A stretch of DNA of 64,000 nt, taken from contig CP136061.1 of assembly GCA_032622095.1 (NCBI GenBank), forward strand, positions 43,035,797 through 43,099,796. The letters run 5' to 3'. Position 1 is the first letter of the stretch; each line of letters begins with the position of its first letter. Under the pieces are notes generated by a model. The model searched no databases and was not told the origin of the DNA. It was given only the letters and a program-made list of their open reading frames with translations. This stretch comes from Siphonodentalium dalli. Lineage: Eukaryota > Mollusca > Scaphopoda > Gadilida > Siphonodentaliidae. A program made the translations under genes and the position numbers. Below are positions 10,250 to 22,255 of the stretch, piece by piece.

Positions 10250-12400
10250 TAATCAGTGAGCACGAGGCAAGAAGGTACGTTGCAGAGAACAGTATTAGTT
10301 CGTGCTTATTATCAAGTAGATTGTGTGGCTGTGTTGGAACATCCCCTCCCAGAATAAGTGCTTGAAGTTCTTCGTCGGTCAAGGAATCGTGCATGCATAA
10401 AAACACAGAAACTCCATAGTGGTTGCGAATTGTCTCCCATGAGCTATTTCGTAGCGACAGAATAACACCAGAAGAGCAGTACCTAATTGCATGGAGAAGT
10501 TCGTTGACATATTGCTTACCGCATGCGCAGCATGTCCGATTGTTGATGTAAGTAGTCTTATTGAGTAACAGGGCGAGATTCCGAAGTTGAACTGAACGGT
10601 TGGGATCCTGTCTAAGAAGTGTCCATATCGACCAGGGAGTGCTGGGATCGGGATGAACTAGTCAAAACGTATAGACAGTGATGGGTTGTGGTCAACGGAT
10701 GATTTCCAGAATGAACAATAGTGGTCTCGAACAGCTTTCTTGTAAATATTTTTCCATGTAGATTATGATGGAAAATGTCCAGTTTGTACAAAGCTGTCAA
10801 GGACTTCGTAGAGTTTATATTGCCGAAGAACGTGAACATTGTCGGGAACAAATCCAGTTGTGTGTCTATCGAACAGAGTATATTGAAAGAATCGTAGGAG
10901 GAAGATCTTTAGCGGTACTTGGTGTCCTTGAGGAATGTGGATCAGATGGCCAAGGAAGTTCAACTTTTTCATATTGATTTCAGACTCAAGAGGAAGGAGT
11001 CCCAACAAGCTGAGAGCGACGTCCGTTGATGTTCGTTCGGGAAGAGATTCTATATGTTTTACACAGCATCGGAAGGCTCGCTTGAGTGAGATGCTCATAG
11101 AACGGGTATTGACTGGTGTGAACTCGATTCCATATAACGCCCTTGGAGGGACAACCGACTTCAGCATATATCCCATCGTCAGGGGAGAGCACGATTTCAA
11201 AGGCTGATTTCCAGCAAGGGCGAAGTAACTTTTACGCAGTTTCGTTGTCAAAACTTTCGCTCGGACGGAGTCATTTTGAAACTTGTTATGCTGAATTCCT
11301 AGATGCACACACGAAGAATTTTCTGAAATTAGTAGATCTCCGATGAACCACTGCCTGTTGTGGGATTCGTCCTGACGCTTCGTCTTATTAAAAACGATTA
11401 CTACACTTTTGGCGTCGGAAAAATTAAAACGCTATAGTCGGCTGTAGTTGAAACATAATTTCAGAGGACTGTCCGTTCCAGCTTTTAATAACGATAGTAG
11501 AGCTATGTCGTCTGCTGCCGTCGGGGCAGCGCATGGCACAGATTCCATTGAAACCCCGCAGTTCGAGGAGTTCAGTTGTTTCAGCAAGTCATTTATGTAC
11601 ACGAGGTAGAAGAACGGGGAGCACGGAGCACACTTCTCCCGGTCTTGTTCCTTGTTTCACTGTGAATGTATTTGAGAGAGATCCATTATACAGCACGCGA
11701 CTTGAATACTCAGAATACATGCTGGCCACGACACGTAGTATCTGTCCACGGAAACCCAGTTGATGAAGTTTCAACAAGAGACCTTCGTGCCAAACCCGAT
11801 CGAAGGCTTTTGCTGAGTCCAAAAAACACACATAGGCACGAGCATCGAGATCACCAGTATAGTGGATGAGTTCTTTGACAAGAAAAGCAGACATCGGCAG
11901 CTAACTCCTTTCTGGAAACCGTGCTGCAACTCGTGTGTGGACTTTGTGATGTCACGGTCATCAAGAAATCTGCTGAGAAGGATATGTTCGAAGACTTTAT
12001 AAATCACGGGCAACAAGGTTATCGCTCTGTAGCTGTCAGGAAGTTGCTTCGGCTTAGGATCGCCCTTGTATAACGGCACGATATCTCAGATTTGAGAGAG
12101 GGTGGTATCCATCCGAGTTGGATAATTCCGTTGAACATACGACATAGAGCGTTCGAAAGCGATGCACTCCCATTAGTTAGATGGTCGTTTGTGATTTGGT
12201 CAATACCGCCTGATTTGTTACGCTTCAGTCGTCGTAAAACCGATATTACTTCACTATTACTAATTGTTCCGCAGAACACATCACAATTGAATTCCGGGTG
12301 AGACTCATCAAGCAGTGAATTAAGTTGTATGCTTATACTTTCCTCAAACTCAGGATCAGAATGAGCAGAGGGAGTGTACAGGTTTTCGAAATATTACTGT
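10250..12400 (-). pseudogene. LINE A: degenerate non-LTR reverse transcriptase
   Basis: Read from high to low coordinates, the fragments line up as a non-LTR retrotransposon RT in several frames: KSGGIDQITNDHL at about 12.2 kb, YRAITLLPVIYKVFE at about 12.0 kb, motif A FLDSAKAFDRVWHEG near 11.8 kb, motif B QGTRPG near 11.66 kb, and motif C AADDIALLS near 11.5 kb. These are followed by the thumb/connection region (LGIQHNKF, PPRALYGIE; 10763-11308) and a C-terminal tail with a cysteine motif (CCACGKQY) near 10.53 kb. At least four frame changes and a damaged motif B mark it as dead. No endonuclease is seen, so it is 5'-truncated. The catalytic aspartate pairs are still readable. The family matches LINE B next to it. 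Confidence 0.85.
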
Positions 12401-12689
12401 GAGAGATAACGATGTTACATCCCGATTAATAAAAATTGACCAAGGAACAAGGCAGGGGGATATGCTTTCCGAAATTTTACATGGTCTGCGTTGAGTCGTT
12501 GACGAACTGATCACATTACTATCAAAGTAAATGTATGGCTTTCATATGGAATCAATTAATTGCACATGCCCAACAGTATGTGTTTGAGTTATAGCTATAC
12601 ATGGCGTTACAAGTATAACTCTTCTAAATCTGTAATAATGCGTACTTAATGAGACAAAGACACAAGCCGATAAGTGTAAACGCCAATGG
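12401..12689. other. Junction between two LINE remnants
   Basis: No coding or repeat signal is seen between the 5'-truncated ends of the divergently oriented LINE A and LINE B. Confidence 0.35.
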
Positions 12690-12692
12690 ACC

Positions 12693-13780
12693 ATGGGGTC
12701 TGAACACCTTAAAGAAGTGGACGGTACAGTCCACCTGGGAATTCCAATTGCGAAGTATAAACAAACAAATAATTTTATCGCACATGTATGTGACAAACTG
12801 AGAAGCACGTTCCTTATGCTGTCGAATTATGGCTTATATGCTGGAGGTCTAACTCCTCTGAGTTCCTCACTAATATATAAATCAGTCATTTTGCCAAGAG
12901 CGTTGTTCGGCACGGAGCTATTGTGGAATATAACCCAAAATGAAATTCTTAAAATAGAAAGAACTCATAGATTTTGCATAAAAACAATACAGGGATTCGA
13001 ACCCAGGATCTGGACCGATATCGCTCTTGGCTTACATGGAATTTATTCAATAGAATTCTACATAAATAAAAAGAAAATGTCACTATTATCATCATTGTGC
13101 AATTTTGAATGCAACAATAAGAAAACTGCTAAACAAGTTTTCTTTCACAGAAGGTATCAATACACGCTTTTGTCTACCACTGAGTCACGTTTGTCTTGTT
13201 TTAAAAACTAATTTTGTGACATTATGCAAATACTTGACCAATGAATTATCGAATTACCTTTACCAATTTGCCACAGAGTCTTTTTTTCCGGACAAAAACC
13301 TAACGGAAACATATTTTTAACACAGGAATTGAAACATCACACGCGGATGCATGGAAATCAAGAACGAATTCTGACCCAAGTTTTTCTCTCTTCAATAGAA
13401 TACACACAGAATTATGTATGTCCTATGTTTGGCACCTATGTAAATTATATCCAAAAGACAAGACCATGTATCTCACAATTGGCAAATTGATAAGCCAAAT
13501 AGGAATCAACAGAGAAATTTCATGTACGACGACCGACATTTTGTCTCATATATTCATTGATTTGTACGGCCATGTTTTCGTTTAGAAATGAGATGGAATA
13601 TTTTATTATGGATGCACTTGGAATTAAAGCCTACAACAAATACGAATCGCTCTCAGGAGAAGCCAAATTAAGTGTGCTCCTTGGCAACTTATCATAAATT
13701 GAGAGCGATATAATGATTGAAGATGACGACATTCCAATTATAATTTTCAAAAATGTTGTCAAAATGTGGCAAATTTAAGC
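12693..13780 (+). pseudogene. LINE B: C-terminal third of a non-LTR RT
   Basis: The 172-codon frame 12693-13211 contains HLGIPIAKYKQ and LPRALFGTELLW, matching the equivalent stretch of LINE A (HLGIQHNKFQ, PPRALYGIE). Downstream, after frame breaks, the tail continues with SLFNRIHTELC and a degraded cysteine/histidine motif (TDILSHIFIDC), then ends near ESDIMIEDDDI at about 13.73 kb. The catalytic palm is missing, so this is a 5'-truncated, decayed insertion. It points away from LINE A. Confidence 0.8.
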
Positions 13781-13789
13781 TTATTACCT

Positions 13790-14145
13790 GTATACTGGTA
13801 TGACCGGTGTTACTTAATATAGTGCACGTTTGACCTTCTTTTTGTTCATAAATATATCGACCACTATAATATTTTCATCGAAATGAATATGTCACATATA
13901 ATTATATACATGTATATACCTCACTATACTTCGCTTTAACTATATACGTGACACCTTATCGTCGCATCCATGACATATGATATACAGGTTATAATATGTC
14001 TCCAATTCTCACACGAGTTATATTATATTGAAAACGCACTTGCTTTATAAAACCATTCAATTATACAAATAAATCGTGTAAGTTGCGTGTGCACGTGTGG
14101 CTGTATGTGTAGGTGCGTGCGTCCCATTCGGTTAGTGTAAACATA
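13790..14145. other. AT-rich stretch, nothing recognised
   Basis: Many TATA/CATATA patches and a GTGTGCACGTGTGGCTGTATGTGTAGGTGCGTGCG tract at about 14090-14125. No gene. Confidence 0.35.
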
Positions 14146-14445
14146 TTTTTATTTCCAAATCCAAACATAATATATACACATAATACACAAATGACATAAA
14201 TATACAACATATAAGAGATAATGTATGGAAATGAGGATCAGACAACAAGCCCGAGGGCTTATATGAAGTCTTCTCCTCTTTGGCGACATGCCCCTTCCCC
14301 AATAAGTGAGGGAGGGGTATCGATCAGACGGGAAAGGATAGAAATAATGTTTTTTAAAGGAGAAGTAACTAAGTTTGAGTTGGGGATGGAACAGCGGGAA
14401 GATAGTGTTAGGGATAGCAGGAGGCAGAGAGAGATAGAGAGAGGA

Positions 14446-14478
<33 letters not shown>

Positions 14479-15402
14479 GAGAATGAGAGAGAGTGAGAAT
14501 GTAGAGGGGACAGAGATTTCAATAATTTAGTTGCTGCGTGGTGAAAATTATGCTCGTAGTAATATGCATGCGTCAGGCTCCATGGGAGGGGGTAAATCGC
14601 AATTCATCTTTCAATGGGGTTCACTGTGAATATCGCTGCATTCTTCATGTAGAATCATTTCACGTATATACATGATAGAGACAAGTAAGAAACTTACAAA
14701 ATAATCGTTATCGGAAGACATTTAGTACTACATATATAATTGGGAACATCGTGTTGCCGAATAACGCGGCCGGAATCCAAAGCAATCTGTTACCCATACA
14801 GATCATGGAAATCGTTTTGTTCTCATGATATTTGTCTGTCCTGCATTAAATATTTGTTTGTTTTCGCGAAGGCTAAGCTCCCTTGATCCCTCCATTAGAG
14901 TATTCTCAGATAGGGCAACATTTGGTAGGGAGTCATATAGTTCTCTTCTTGGCTCTTGATAAAATGTACATTCAAAGAGATAGTGGTAAGTTGTCTCAAG
15001 TTCCCCACATAAACAGAAGGGAGAAATTTTTACATTGTTATCTGTCAGGTCAGAACTCAGGTGGCTGCACTTCAATCTTAACCGGGTGTGAAGGATATCA
15101 GATTTACGGGATTTACTATGATAAAAATAGGCAGGTGGACGTATATTGTCACTGTTCAGCTCTTTTTTGAAGTCTTCGATTGTACTGCAGCTTTTTATAG
15201 TTTCCGGTAGTTTGTTCCATTCGGTAATTGCAGATGGTAAGAATGAATCCATATAATAGTCATAGTTAATATTCGAGGGTAGTCTTATATGTTCAAATCT
15301 GATATTATATATCATTCGGTTGGGGTCAGTTGGACAGTAGGATGACACTCCCGAGTGCTGCAGAATCCTGCGCGTCCGGGTGCACGTGCGTACGTTTACC
15401 AT
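14146..15402 (-). pseudogene. LINE C: 5'-truncated CR1-like tail with 3' UTR
   Basis: The frame 14803-15402 encodes the C-terminal end of a CR1-type ORF2: YYMDSFLPSAITEWNKLP, then LRLKCSHLSSDL, then the zinc-knuckle-like CLCGELETTYHYLFEC. It stays open over about 190 codons, better preserved than its neighbours. LINE homology fades above about 15345. The first residues (NVRTCTRTRR) are probably flank, making this a 5'-truncated insertion. The 3' UTR (14146-14800, lower coordinates) shares GAGGAT..GACAACAAGC and GAAGTC.TCTCCTC with the 3' UTR of the long LINE at 19.1 kb, including a (GA)n tract. Confidence 0.8.
14427..14497. repeat. (GA)n microsatellite in the LINE C 3' UTR
   Basis: Imperfect AG repeats, about 70 bp, with CAGAGA and AATGAGA interruptions. 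On the element's strand this is a (CT)n tract. Its Ser/Leu-rich and Arg/Glu-rich open frames are artefacts. Confidence 0.9.
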
Positions 15403-16091
15403 ACACCAATGTATGCCGTTGTGGCTGCGCCCCTATGTGTGAGTACCCACCGGCGACGAAATGGCGTTTGGAGGCATTACTACCGCGTGTAGTCATGCCG
15501 AACAGTACGTGACGGTGGACGGTACATGTATGTAGGCGCGCAGACCCAACTCCATGCAGAATGATGTATATATTTTTTTTAAACCACAGTCGCCATATTT
15601 TCTATTTTTCTCCCTTGCATAATATCCAGCCGATTACCCGCTGGTAACAATAACTGTGCATTATTTAAACAATAACTGTGCATTATTTAACAATAAATGT
15701 GGAATATTAATTTATTACATGATTCTACCCTTATTCCATTCAATAAACCCATTCTATAAATTGTGATATTAAACGTTCGTTTAATAACAGGAAATAGTGC
15801 CAGGTGACCTTTGACTTCCGGTTTGTGGTCTGTTAACATTCCATAAGCTACGTCTCAAAATACGATAGCTTCCAATATTTTTATGAATGAAGAGTTTGAA
15901 AAAATATATCATTAAAAATACGCCAATATATGCGCCAATGAGTCTTTATTTATCTAGGACTATTTCTTTACGCGGCAAACAACGAATAGTTACGTAAAAC
16001 GTCATCGCATGTCTTATAGAAGCCGATGTTAGTTTCGCGTCCCATTTGTTGATTTAAGTATGTTTTGTCGATGTTTTGGATCATGTAATAA
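15403..16091. other. Unrecognised stretch with a 22-bp direct duplication
   Basis: AACAATAACTGTGCATTATT is repeated back to back near 15647-15690. Otherwise no gene, hairpin or known repeat. Confidence 0.35.
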
Positions 16092-16246
16092 ATAGAATCT
16101 ACAACTCCTCCCCAGTTTATAGCGGAAATTACAAAACTCGTCCAGTAAATTAGGTCTGGACCTCGCCAAAGGCTCGGCCCAGACCTAATTTACTGGACTC
16201 GTTTTGTAAATCCCGCTATAAACTGGGGACTCGTTGTAGATCCTCT
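16092..16246. repeat. Foldback element, about 60-bp arms
   Basis: Left arm ATCTACAACTCCTCCCCAGT...TAAATTAGGTCTGG and right arm CCAGACCTAATTTA... ACTGGGGACTCGTTGTAGAT are inverted copies around a loop of about 20 bases rich in CTCG. It is a single-hairpin MITE or foldback without coding capacity. No convincing target duplication was seen. Confidence 0.8.
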
Positions 16247-16454
16247 ATATATTCCCCATGTATTATCATAACAATCACAAGTCATTGTTTTGGTGTGTTC
16301 TCAACTTGCTGACACACCGGAATGTCAAATTGGAGTGACTAATCAATAAAATGAGAAATCATAAGGATAATAAGAACAGACGGTGGGTGGAATTTGTTTA
16401 ATGTAATAACAACAACTTTACATCAAAGTTAGACAATTCGGACTAGCAAAAATA

Positions 16455-16720
16455 TATATCACCCCTGGTCAAGTGGTCCTGCTAATCTGCTACGATGCGG
16501 TTGGGTCCTGCTAAATTGTTCTGATGATGTTAGGGCAAACTGATGCTGTTAACAAATAGTACCGTTAATTTTTTTAATTTGTCTTTTTCGAAGTGTTGCG
16601 ATAATCTGAACATATCCACGAAAAGCCATTATGCGTATCAAACATTCAAATACATCTTTATTGCGAAATATTTTTAGTACTTGTTGTATTAGTTGTTGAA
16701 AATCGACTATATTGTCGTCA
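16455..16720. mobile_element. Half copy of the foldback family seen complete at 37 kb
   Basis: It starts CACCCCTGGTCAAGTGGTCC and runs through ATGCGTATCAAACATT, ATTGCGAAATATTTTTA and GTTGAAAATCGACTATA. All of these are also found, in reverse complement, in the right arm of the element at 36985-37575. Only one arm is present here. Confidence 0.65.
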
Positions 16721-16744
16721 AGACGTACGATGGTGTACGTAAAC

Positions 16745-17097
16745 AAGAGCCTGCTCGTGTTACATAAGTTGTGCTTCTGTTTACATAACACAGCGCAATT
16801 ATATTGGTTTATCACACACAATGATATAAACGCTCTTTATTATTTCCATATGAGGAAAACAGTAATAAATAACGCTCTTTATGTTTACCATATCCGGATC
16901 TAAACAAAAGCCAGGAAACGTAACGTGTTTTGCTTTTGTTTACATACCAAAAGGGGGGGGGGGGCAATAACATACTGTTTATGTAAAATTTCTTATTGCT
17001 ATAAGAACAAAGTCTGTCTATATTTTACTATTTATGGCGGTTTTTGACTGATGTGAATATTTTGACAGCATACCCACCGCCAACGCCGCCCGTATCT
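16745..17097. mobile_element. TTAA-type element (AACGCTCTTTAT family), 3' part
   Basis: It shares the internal direct repeat AACGCTCTTTAT and the end ACCCACCGCCAACGC...CGTATCT|TTAA with the complete copies at 37708-38203 and 42717-43201. The left terminus is missing or unrecognisable. A run of 12 G at 16953-16964 interrupts it where other copies have none. Confidence 0.7.
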
Positions 17098-17101
17098 TTA
17101 A

Positions 17102-17540
17102 CGACACCTGTACATTGTATTTGAGACATGTTCTAATAATGAAAAACTTACGAACGTGGCGCCTTCTTAGAACACGGAATCACTCGCACGATGTAATTTT
17201 CTGGTGTATGAAACACACCAACCGTAGTGGTATGGTATAAAGTTGGACAATGGGGCTTTTAAGGTTGTTTTGAGCCTTCTATGTATAGTCATGACTATAT
17301 GTACACAGAACATAATTGTGTAATACTTGTACTTACCGATGCTCGTCTCCGGTCCGTATGGCGAAATTTAATCCCAGTAAATAGAACAATGTTGAAACCA
17401 TATTTTCCTATATTCACGACCATTTTATAATTCAAACACGGTACGTATACAATGGTCCATAACAATCAAACGAATAATAAACTTGATATCCCAATCACCA
17501 CTCAACAAATAACTGGACTATCAAGCGAAGTCGATGTTAT
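17102..17540. other. Unrecognised non-coding stretch
   Basis: No exon or repeat recognised. Confidence 0.3.
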
Positions 17541-17669
17541 AGATTGACACCGAGTTGGTATTGGATATGCGGGAGAAACAACACCGTTGAGGGCCGTATT
17601 GAGGGCCGTAGGCCCGAAACGGGGTTGTTTCTCCCGCATATCCAATACAACGCCACCGAGCTGTCTATC
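17541..17669. repeat. Foldback (inverted repeat) element
   Basis: Arms ATTGGATATGCGGGAGAAAC and GTTTCTCCCGCATATCCAAT are perfect inverted copies. They extend outward with mismatches (GACACCGAG / CTCGGTGGC). The loop holds GAGGGCCGTATTGAGGGCCG, a short direct repeat. Confidence 0.85.
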
Positions 17670-19100
17670 TTACTTAAAACATTTCTGACCCTATGGTGTT
17701 TAAAGATGTCAGAAACCAGATACCAGAACGAAGCAAATCATGTTAATTGATTGTGTAATATACACACTTTGAACAATGAAATATATATATTATATTACCC
17801 CTTCGCGAGCCCCAAGCATGATATTGTCTTTGTCGGCGATTAGCTTGCCCCACGCTTTAATCTAATTAATTAACACATTGTTGTTAGCAGCGAGAAAGCA
17901 CACTATCAGGCCAAGCAAATTAAATGTTTGTTGTAGCTGGAAGGTGTCCATGCTATTAACAAATGTGCACTGGTGTCAATTAGACTTCCACCCATGTGTT
18001 ATCTGAGATCTAACATCATGTTCATTGGTTTATACATACACAGCCAAGACATATCGCAGGATTGAACAGATTTCACGGGGCGGGGGTCGATTGACACATT
18101 TTAATGACGATTTCAATCTCCGGATCAATATTTAAAGTGCCAACTGAATTTGCGTACAAATCTTTATTTGTCTGACAGACTCGGAACTTGTTTAATGGTC
18201 ATGTTTACATTTTTCGTAAAAAAATTATTGACATTTAGTAAAATATATCATACATTGTAATATCATTGACAAATTTCTAATTAAATTATAGGGAAAATTT
18301 TAAATTTCGTCTTGTTATTTGTTTAAAACAGATATTCCCCTCGCTGTCGGGCATTCGTCCAAACACCTCGACAGCTCAGGGAATAGCCTATACGTATATA
18401 CTTTTGACTGTTCATATGCTTATGTATAAGCGTTTGTATCATGTTTTTTATATGCCATTTGTTCATATATAATCTCCAGTAATGGAGGATAATTAAAGAT
18501 ATATTAATTGTAAATACATGTATTTTTGACGGGCGAAGTCAGAACCTAGACGAGAAATTAGTTTTTGAGAGAAAATCACTATATTAGGCTCAGTATTAGT
18601 GTTATTATTATTATTGTTATTGGTACCGAAAATTGCCAGATTAGTATACTACTATTTAATACATGTTTGCACAATCAAATGTGAGTTTTGTTTAGAATGG
18701 AGGGGGTAGAAGATTGGTAAACATTTGTCAGTGCACCGGGGAAAATCACCTACATGTAGAACGACAGCTCGTCATATTATGTATATATGAGATTATAAAT
18801 GATGACGCCGCCTGTGGAAACGGTTTCATGTACACACTTGTATCTGTCATTATTCCGTCCTCGGATATTAATTCTGAAATAGAATTTTTTTTTTTTCAGA
18901 AGAGTGCATACACCCAACCTATTGTGTGTTGCATGGCCAATATATGTGTTTTTGATGTATTTTGCAACCTTTTAAATGTATACTATAAGACTGTATTATT
19001 TTATGAACCATTTAAATTGACATATTTAAACGGACATTGCTCACCCTGGATTCCAAATTTTGGGGCGAAATTTGGTGTAAACAATATTTATTTCAAAAAA
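17670..19100. other. Unrecognised stretch with a small hairpin
   Basis: A hairpin lies at about 18332-18387 (ATTCCCCTCGCTGTCGGG ... CTCGACAGCTCAGGGAAT). A short (ATT)n patch sits at about 18601-18620 and a T run at about 18888-18898. The 132-codon frame at 18714-19112 shows no domain and overlaps the LINE 3' end, so it is not called. Confidence 0.35.
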
Positions 19101-19334
19101 TCAAACATATGACATAAACATAATATACATGTAGAAATATACAGATTTATGAAGAGGATTGGACAACAAGCAAAATGTTTTTTTGAAGTCCTCTCCTCGT
19201 GGAATAAATGTTAGCTCAAGTGACAAAAATATCACTTGGGGTAAAGCAGACGGGATATATAGATTTGATTGATTGGAATATTATTTAGGATTGAGATACG
19301 GTATAACATTGTAATACGGAAGTTAAGGATGAGC

Positions 19335-19412
19335 AAGGGAATGAAAGAGAATGAGAGAGAGAGGGGGAGATTGTGAAAGAGAGAGAGAGAGAGAGGGAGG
19401 GGGGGGGGGGGG
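19335..19412. repeat. (GA)n tract ending in a 14-G run
   Basis: GAGAGA repeats interrupted by single changes lie in the LINE 3' UTR and end in a run of 14 G at 19399-19412. The position relative to the stop codon parallels the (GA)n of LINE C. Confidence 0.85.
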
Positions 19413-19558
19413 TTGACACAACATACATTCGATACAAAATAACACAAAAAACATCCGTTCAGTGTGGGGAAATCACTTGCACGAATGCGTCACGACAACG
19501 GAGGAGAAAAAGCGGTTCATGCAAATGGAATGGAATCTAGCCGCGTCACCTTAAGTGA

Positions 19559-20578
19559 TTATGAGAAACGGCCACTATCTAAAATAAACTTCTGTACAGC
19601 CAAGAATATTTCGGAATTTAATTTGTTTGGAAGTTCGTGAGATCCGTACAACAGAACATCGGTTGTTATCATACTTACTGGTAAGTTACTTAGAAGTTCT
19701 GATCTAATTCTGGCGTAAAGAGGGCATTGAAAGAAGAAATGGTAAGCGAATTCAGTTTCAAAACTACCGCATTGACACAGTGGTGATTCTTTCAAGTGAT
19801 TAATAACAAGGTCACGGTTCAGGTTGCTGCAACCTAATCTGATACGAGTATGATATATTTGGGCTTTCCTGGAATAACACTGAAGATAAAAATTAGCAAT
19901 TTTCGCACGGTCAATGTTTAGTTTACGCTTAAATTCTTCGAGTGTGTTTGACGATTTTATTGAATTCGATAAACTACTAGTATTCCATGCTCGTGTAGAC
20001 TAAGGCAGAAAAGTATTCATGTAAATGTCTCTGTTGCTGCCAGGCGGGTGGATACCAACATGCCTAAAATTGTAACCAGATGAAGTGGAATCGGGAGGAA
20101 TCATGTTTGATAGATAAGACGGAGCTTGGTTACTAGTCATTTTGAAAAATTGTATCATTTTCTGTTTTGTTCTACGTGAGGCAATTGTTTCCCAGCCGGT
20201 TTCTAATAGTAAGTTGCGATCGCTGGTACTTCTCGTGGCCCCAGTGACAATTCGTGCCATTTCATACTGAATATCTTCGATATAATCGCTCATATATTTT
20301 GGTATGTTATCCCATACTGGTGATGCATATTCAAGAGTGGGTCTAACAAAAGCAAGATATATATTTTCAAGGGTCTTTCTGCTCAGTCTGAATTTGTGCT
20401 TCCTAATCATATTTACCTTTGTCCATGCCCTATCGGTTATGATACTTATGTGAGTTTCCCATGAACCGATGTTGTCGAAAGTAAGACCAAGATGTTTGTG
20501 ATTTTCTAATTCAGTTAAGTGAGAATCAGCCATGATTAGGGGTGGGTGAACTATATTTGTAGATTTCCTCGATATCAT
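19559..20578 (-). pseudogene. LINE ORF2 C-terminus: thumb region and zinc knuckle
   Basis: The frame 20000-20578 has HKHLGLTFDNIGSWETHI and AFVRPTLEYASPVWDNI, hallmarks of the segment after the palm in CR1-type RTs, then YMNTFLP at a stop. The frame 19559-19795 resumes with CQCGSFETEFAYHFFFQC, the Cys-Cys-His-Cys motif seen at the C-terminus of LINE C. The stretch between (19796-19999) is in another frame. Confidence 0.85.
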
Positions 20579-20614
20579 TAAAGCTTCTGTTTTGAGGGGA
20601 TTAAATTTTACAAG

Positions 20615-21662
20615 TCATTTCTTGGACCAATCGACAATAGTGGCAATGTCTCTATTAATTATTTCAGCTGCTAAAACAGGGTTCTCGACACATAAATATA
20701 TTGATGTATCATCAGCAAATAGACGTATGTTGCACGTGATGTTTTCGGTTATGTCGTTAATGTAAATCAGGAATAACAGTGGGCCTAATATATAACCTTG
20801 AGGCACACCTGCGGAAACAATTTGCCAATCGGAACTAGCATTATCAACTATAACTCTCTGTTGACGACATTCAAGATAAGGTGAAATTAGTTCATATACT
20901 TTACCCTTTATTCCAAGTTTCCCAAGCTTAAACAGGAGACCTTTGTGCCAAACCTTGTCAAAGGCTTTGCTTATATCACAAAAAAATACATCCAATTTCT
21001 TTACCTTCGTCCAGAGATCTGCTAATATAGTCATATATGTCAGTAAGCTGATATACTGTAGAGTCACCTTTTTTGAATCCAGATTGGTAAACAGAAAGTA
21101 ACTTATTTTCGTCTAGGTATGTCCAAAGATATTTGTAAATGCACTTATCATAGGTTTTAGATATACAGCTCAGAAGTGAAATAGGGCGGTAGTTCGCTAT
21201 TACGCTTGGGTTACCATTTTTTAAAATGGGAGTCACATTGGATTTTTTCCATTCATGCGGATAGTAACTCTTGTCAGTGAAAATATAAAAGAAATGGGAA
21301 AGTGGTTCAGAAAGATACGAAGCACACCTTTTAAGAGCGTTGAAAACGTCGACTGATGTCATTTTTATGTCCGCTAGTTCAGGATCAGTTTCTGTATATT
21401 GAATGGTAGAGCTCAAGTGAATATTGCACAAATTATCATCAACTTTAGATATTTCACAAAAATAATCATTCAACGCATGTGCATTTTCAGAAGGGGAAAC
21501 TAAATAACAGTTGTTGCTTAAAAGAGGGGGTATAGCTTTTGAGGTGGGGGAAATTACTTTCTGCAGATTCTTCCACCATGTCGATGAATCAGTGTTTTTA
21601 TCACTCAAAATGTGGTCAATTTTACTGTCATAATCCACTTTTGCTTGTCTGACTGCACTCAC
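20615..21662 (-). pseudogene. LINE ORF2 reverse transcriptase domain
   Basis: The first frame (20976-21662) carries YRPISLLSCISK and FKKGDSTVYQL. The second (20615-21067) carries motif A FCDISKAFDKVWHKG, motif B AGVPQGYILGPLLFLIYIND and motif C RLFADDTSIYL. The three catalytic aspartates are intact. The two frames overlap with one frameshift at about 21.0 kb, and a second lies before the thumb region. Reverse transcription primed at the target DNA is the family's mechanism; this copy cannot make the whole protein. Confidence 0.9.
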
Positions 21663-21735
21663 ACATTGATTTCGAATAATACGAAATTTTGCCCATGAAG
21701 ATAAGGAATTTTTTAGTTTGGCGATTCTATGTAGT

Positions 21736-22155
21736 CTAATTGCGTTGGCGCATTATTTTTCTTACGCCACATGTCAGCCAAGGAGGACAGTCTTTTCTTA
21801 CGCAAACTGTTTTGTTTGGAATAAATTTCAGACATACATTTTGTAACATTTCTGTCAGTTCTTTGTTAATCTTAGATACGTGAAAATTACGACTAACACT
21901 TTTAAAATCCCAATTATATAAAATGTTGTTAATACCTTCGTAGTCGGCTCTATCATAGTTCCAAATAAGTCTTTTAGTAGTTATCTGAGTTGGTAAAGTT
22001 AACTCGATGTCGAGTTTGACTGGGGCATGGTATCGAATACGATCATCAAAAAATGGACTCATTACATCTGCGTTACATACATAATCATCACAGTTTGTGA
22101 AGAACAGATCAAGGGTCGACGAAGATGTTTCCGTAAAGTGAGTAGGCGAATTCAC
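21736..22155 (-). pseudogene. LINE APE endonuclease, C-terminal half
   Basis: STLDLFFTN followed by DDRIRYHAPVKLD corresponds to the last endonuclease motifs. The usual SDH of the active site reads RYH here, so a key residue is altered. The following region, up to MRQRN, is the linker to the RT. Confidence 0.75.
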
Positions 22156-22255
22156 TAGTTGTTTGATACCACAGTGCGTACATATACCATTAATCTTACC
22201 ATTGGTATCTTTGACATAATTTTAATTGAAGTCGCCAGCTATACGATTACCAAAT

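Noticed and set aside
12985-13020. tRNA-like GGATTCGAACCCAGGATC
   Set aside because: It is part of the coding sequence of LINE B (IQGFEPRIWTD) and no cloverleaf arms surround it.
14221-14522. Arg/Glu-rich and Ser/Leu-rich frames at 14.2-14.5 kb
   Set aside because: Produced by the (GA)n microsatellite.
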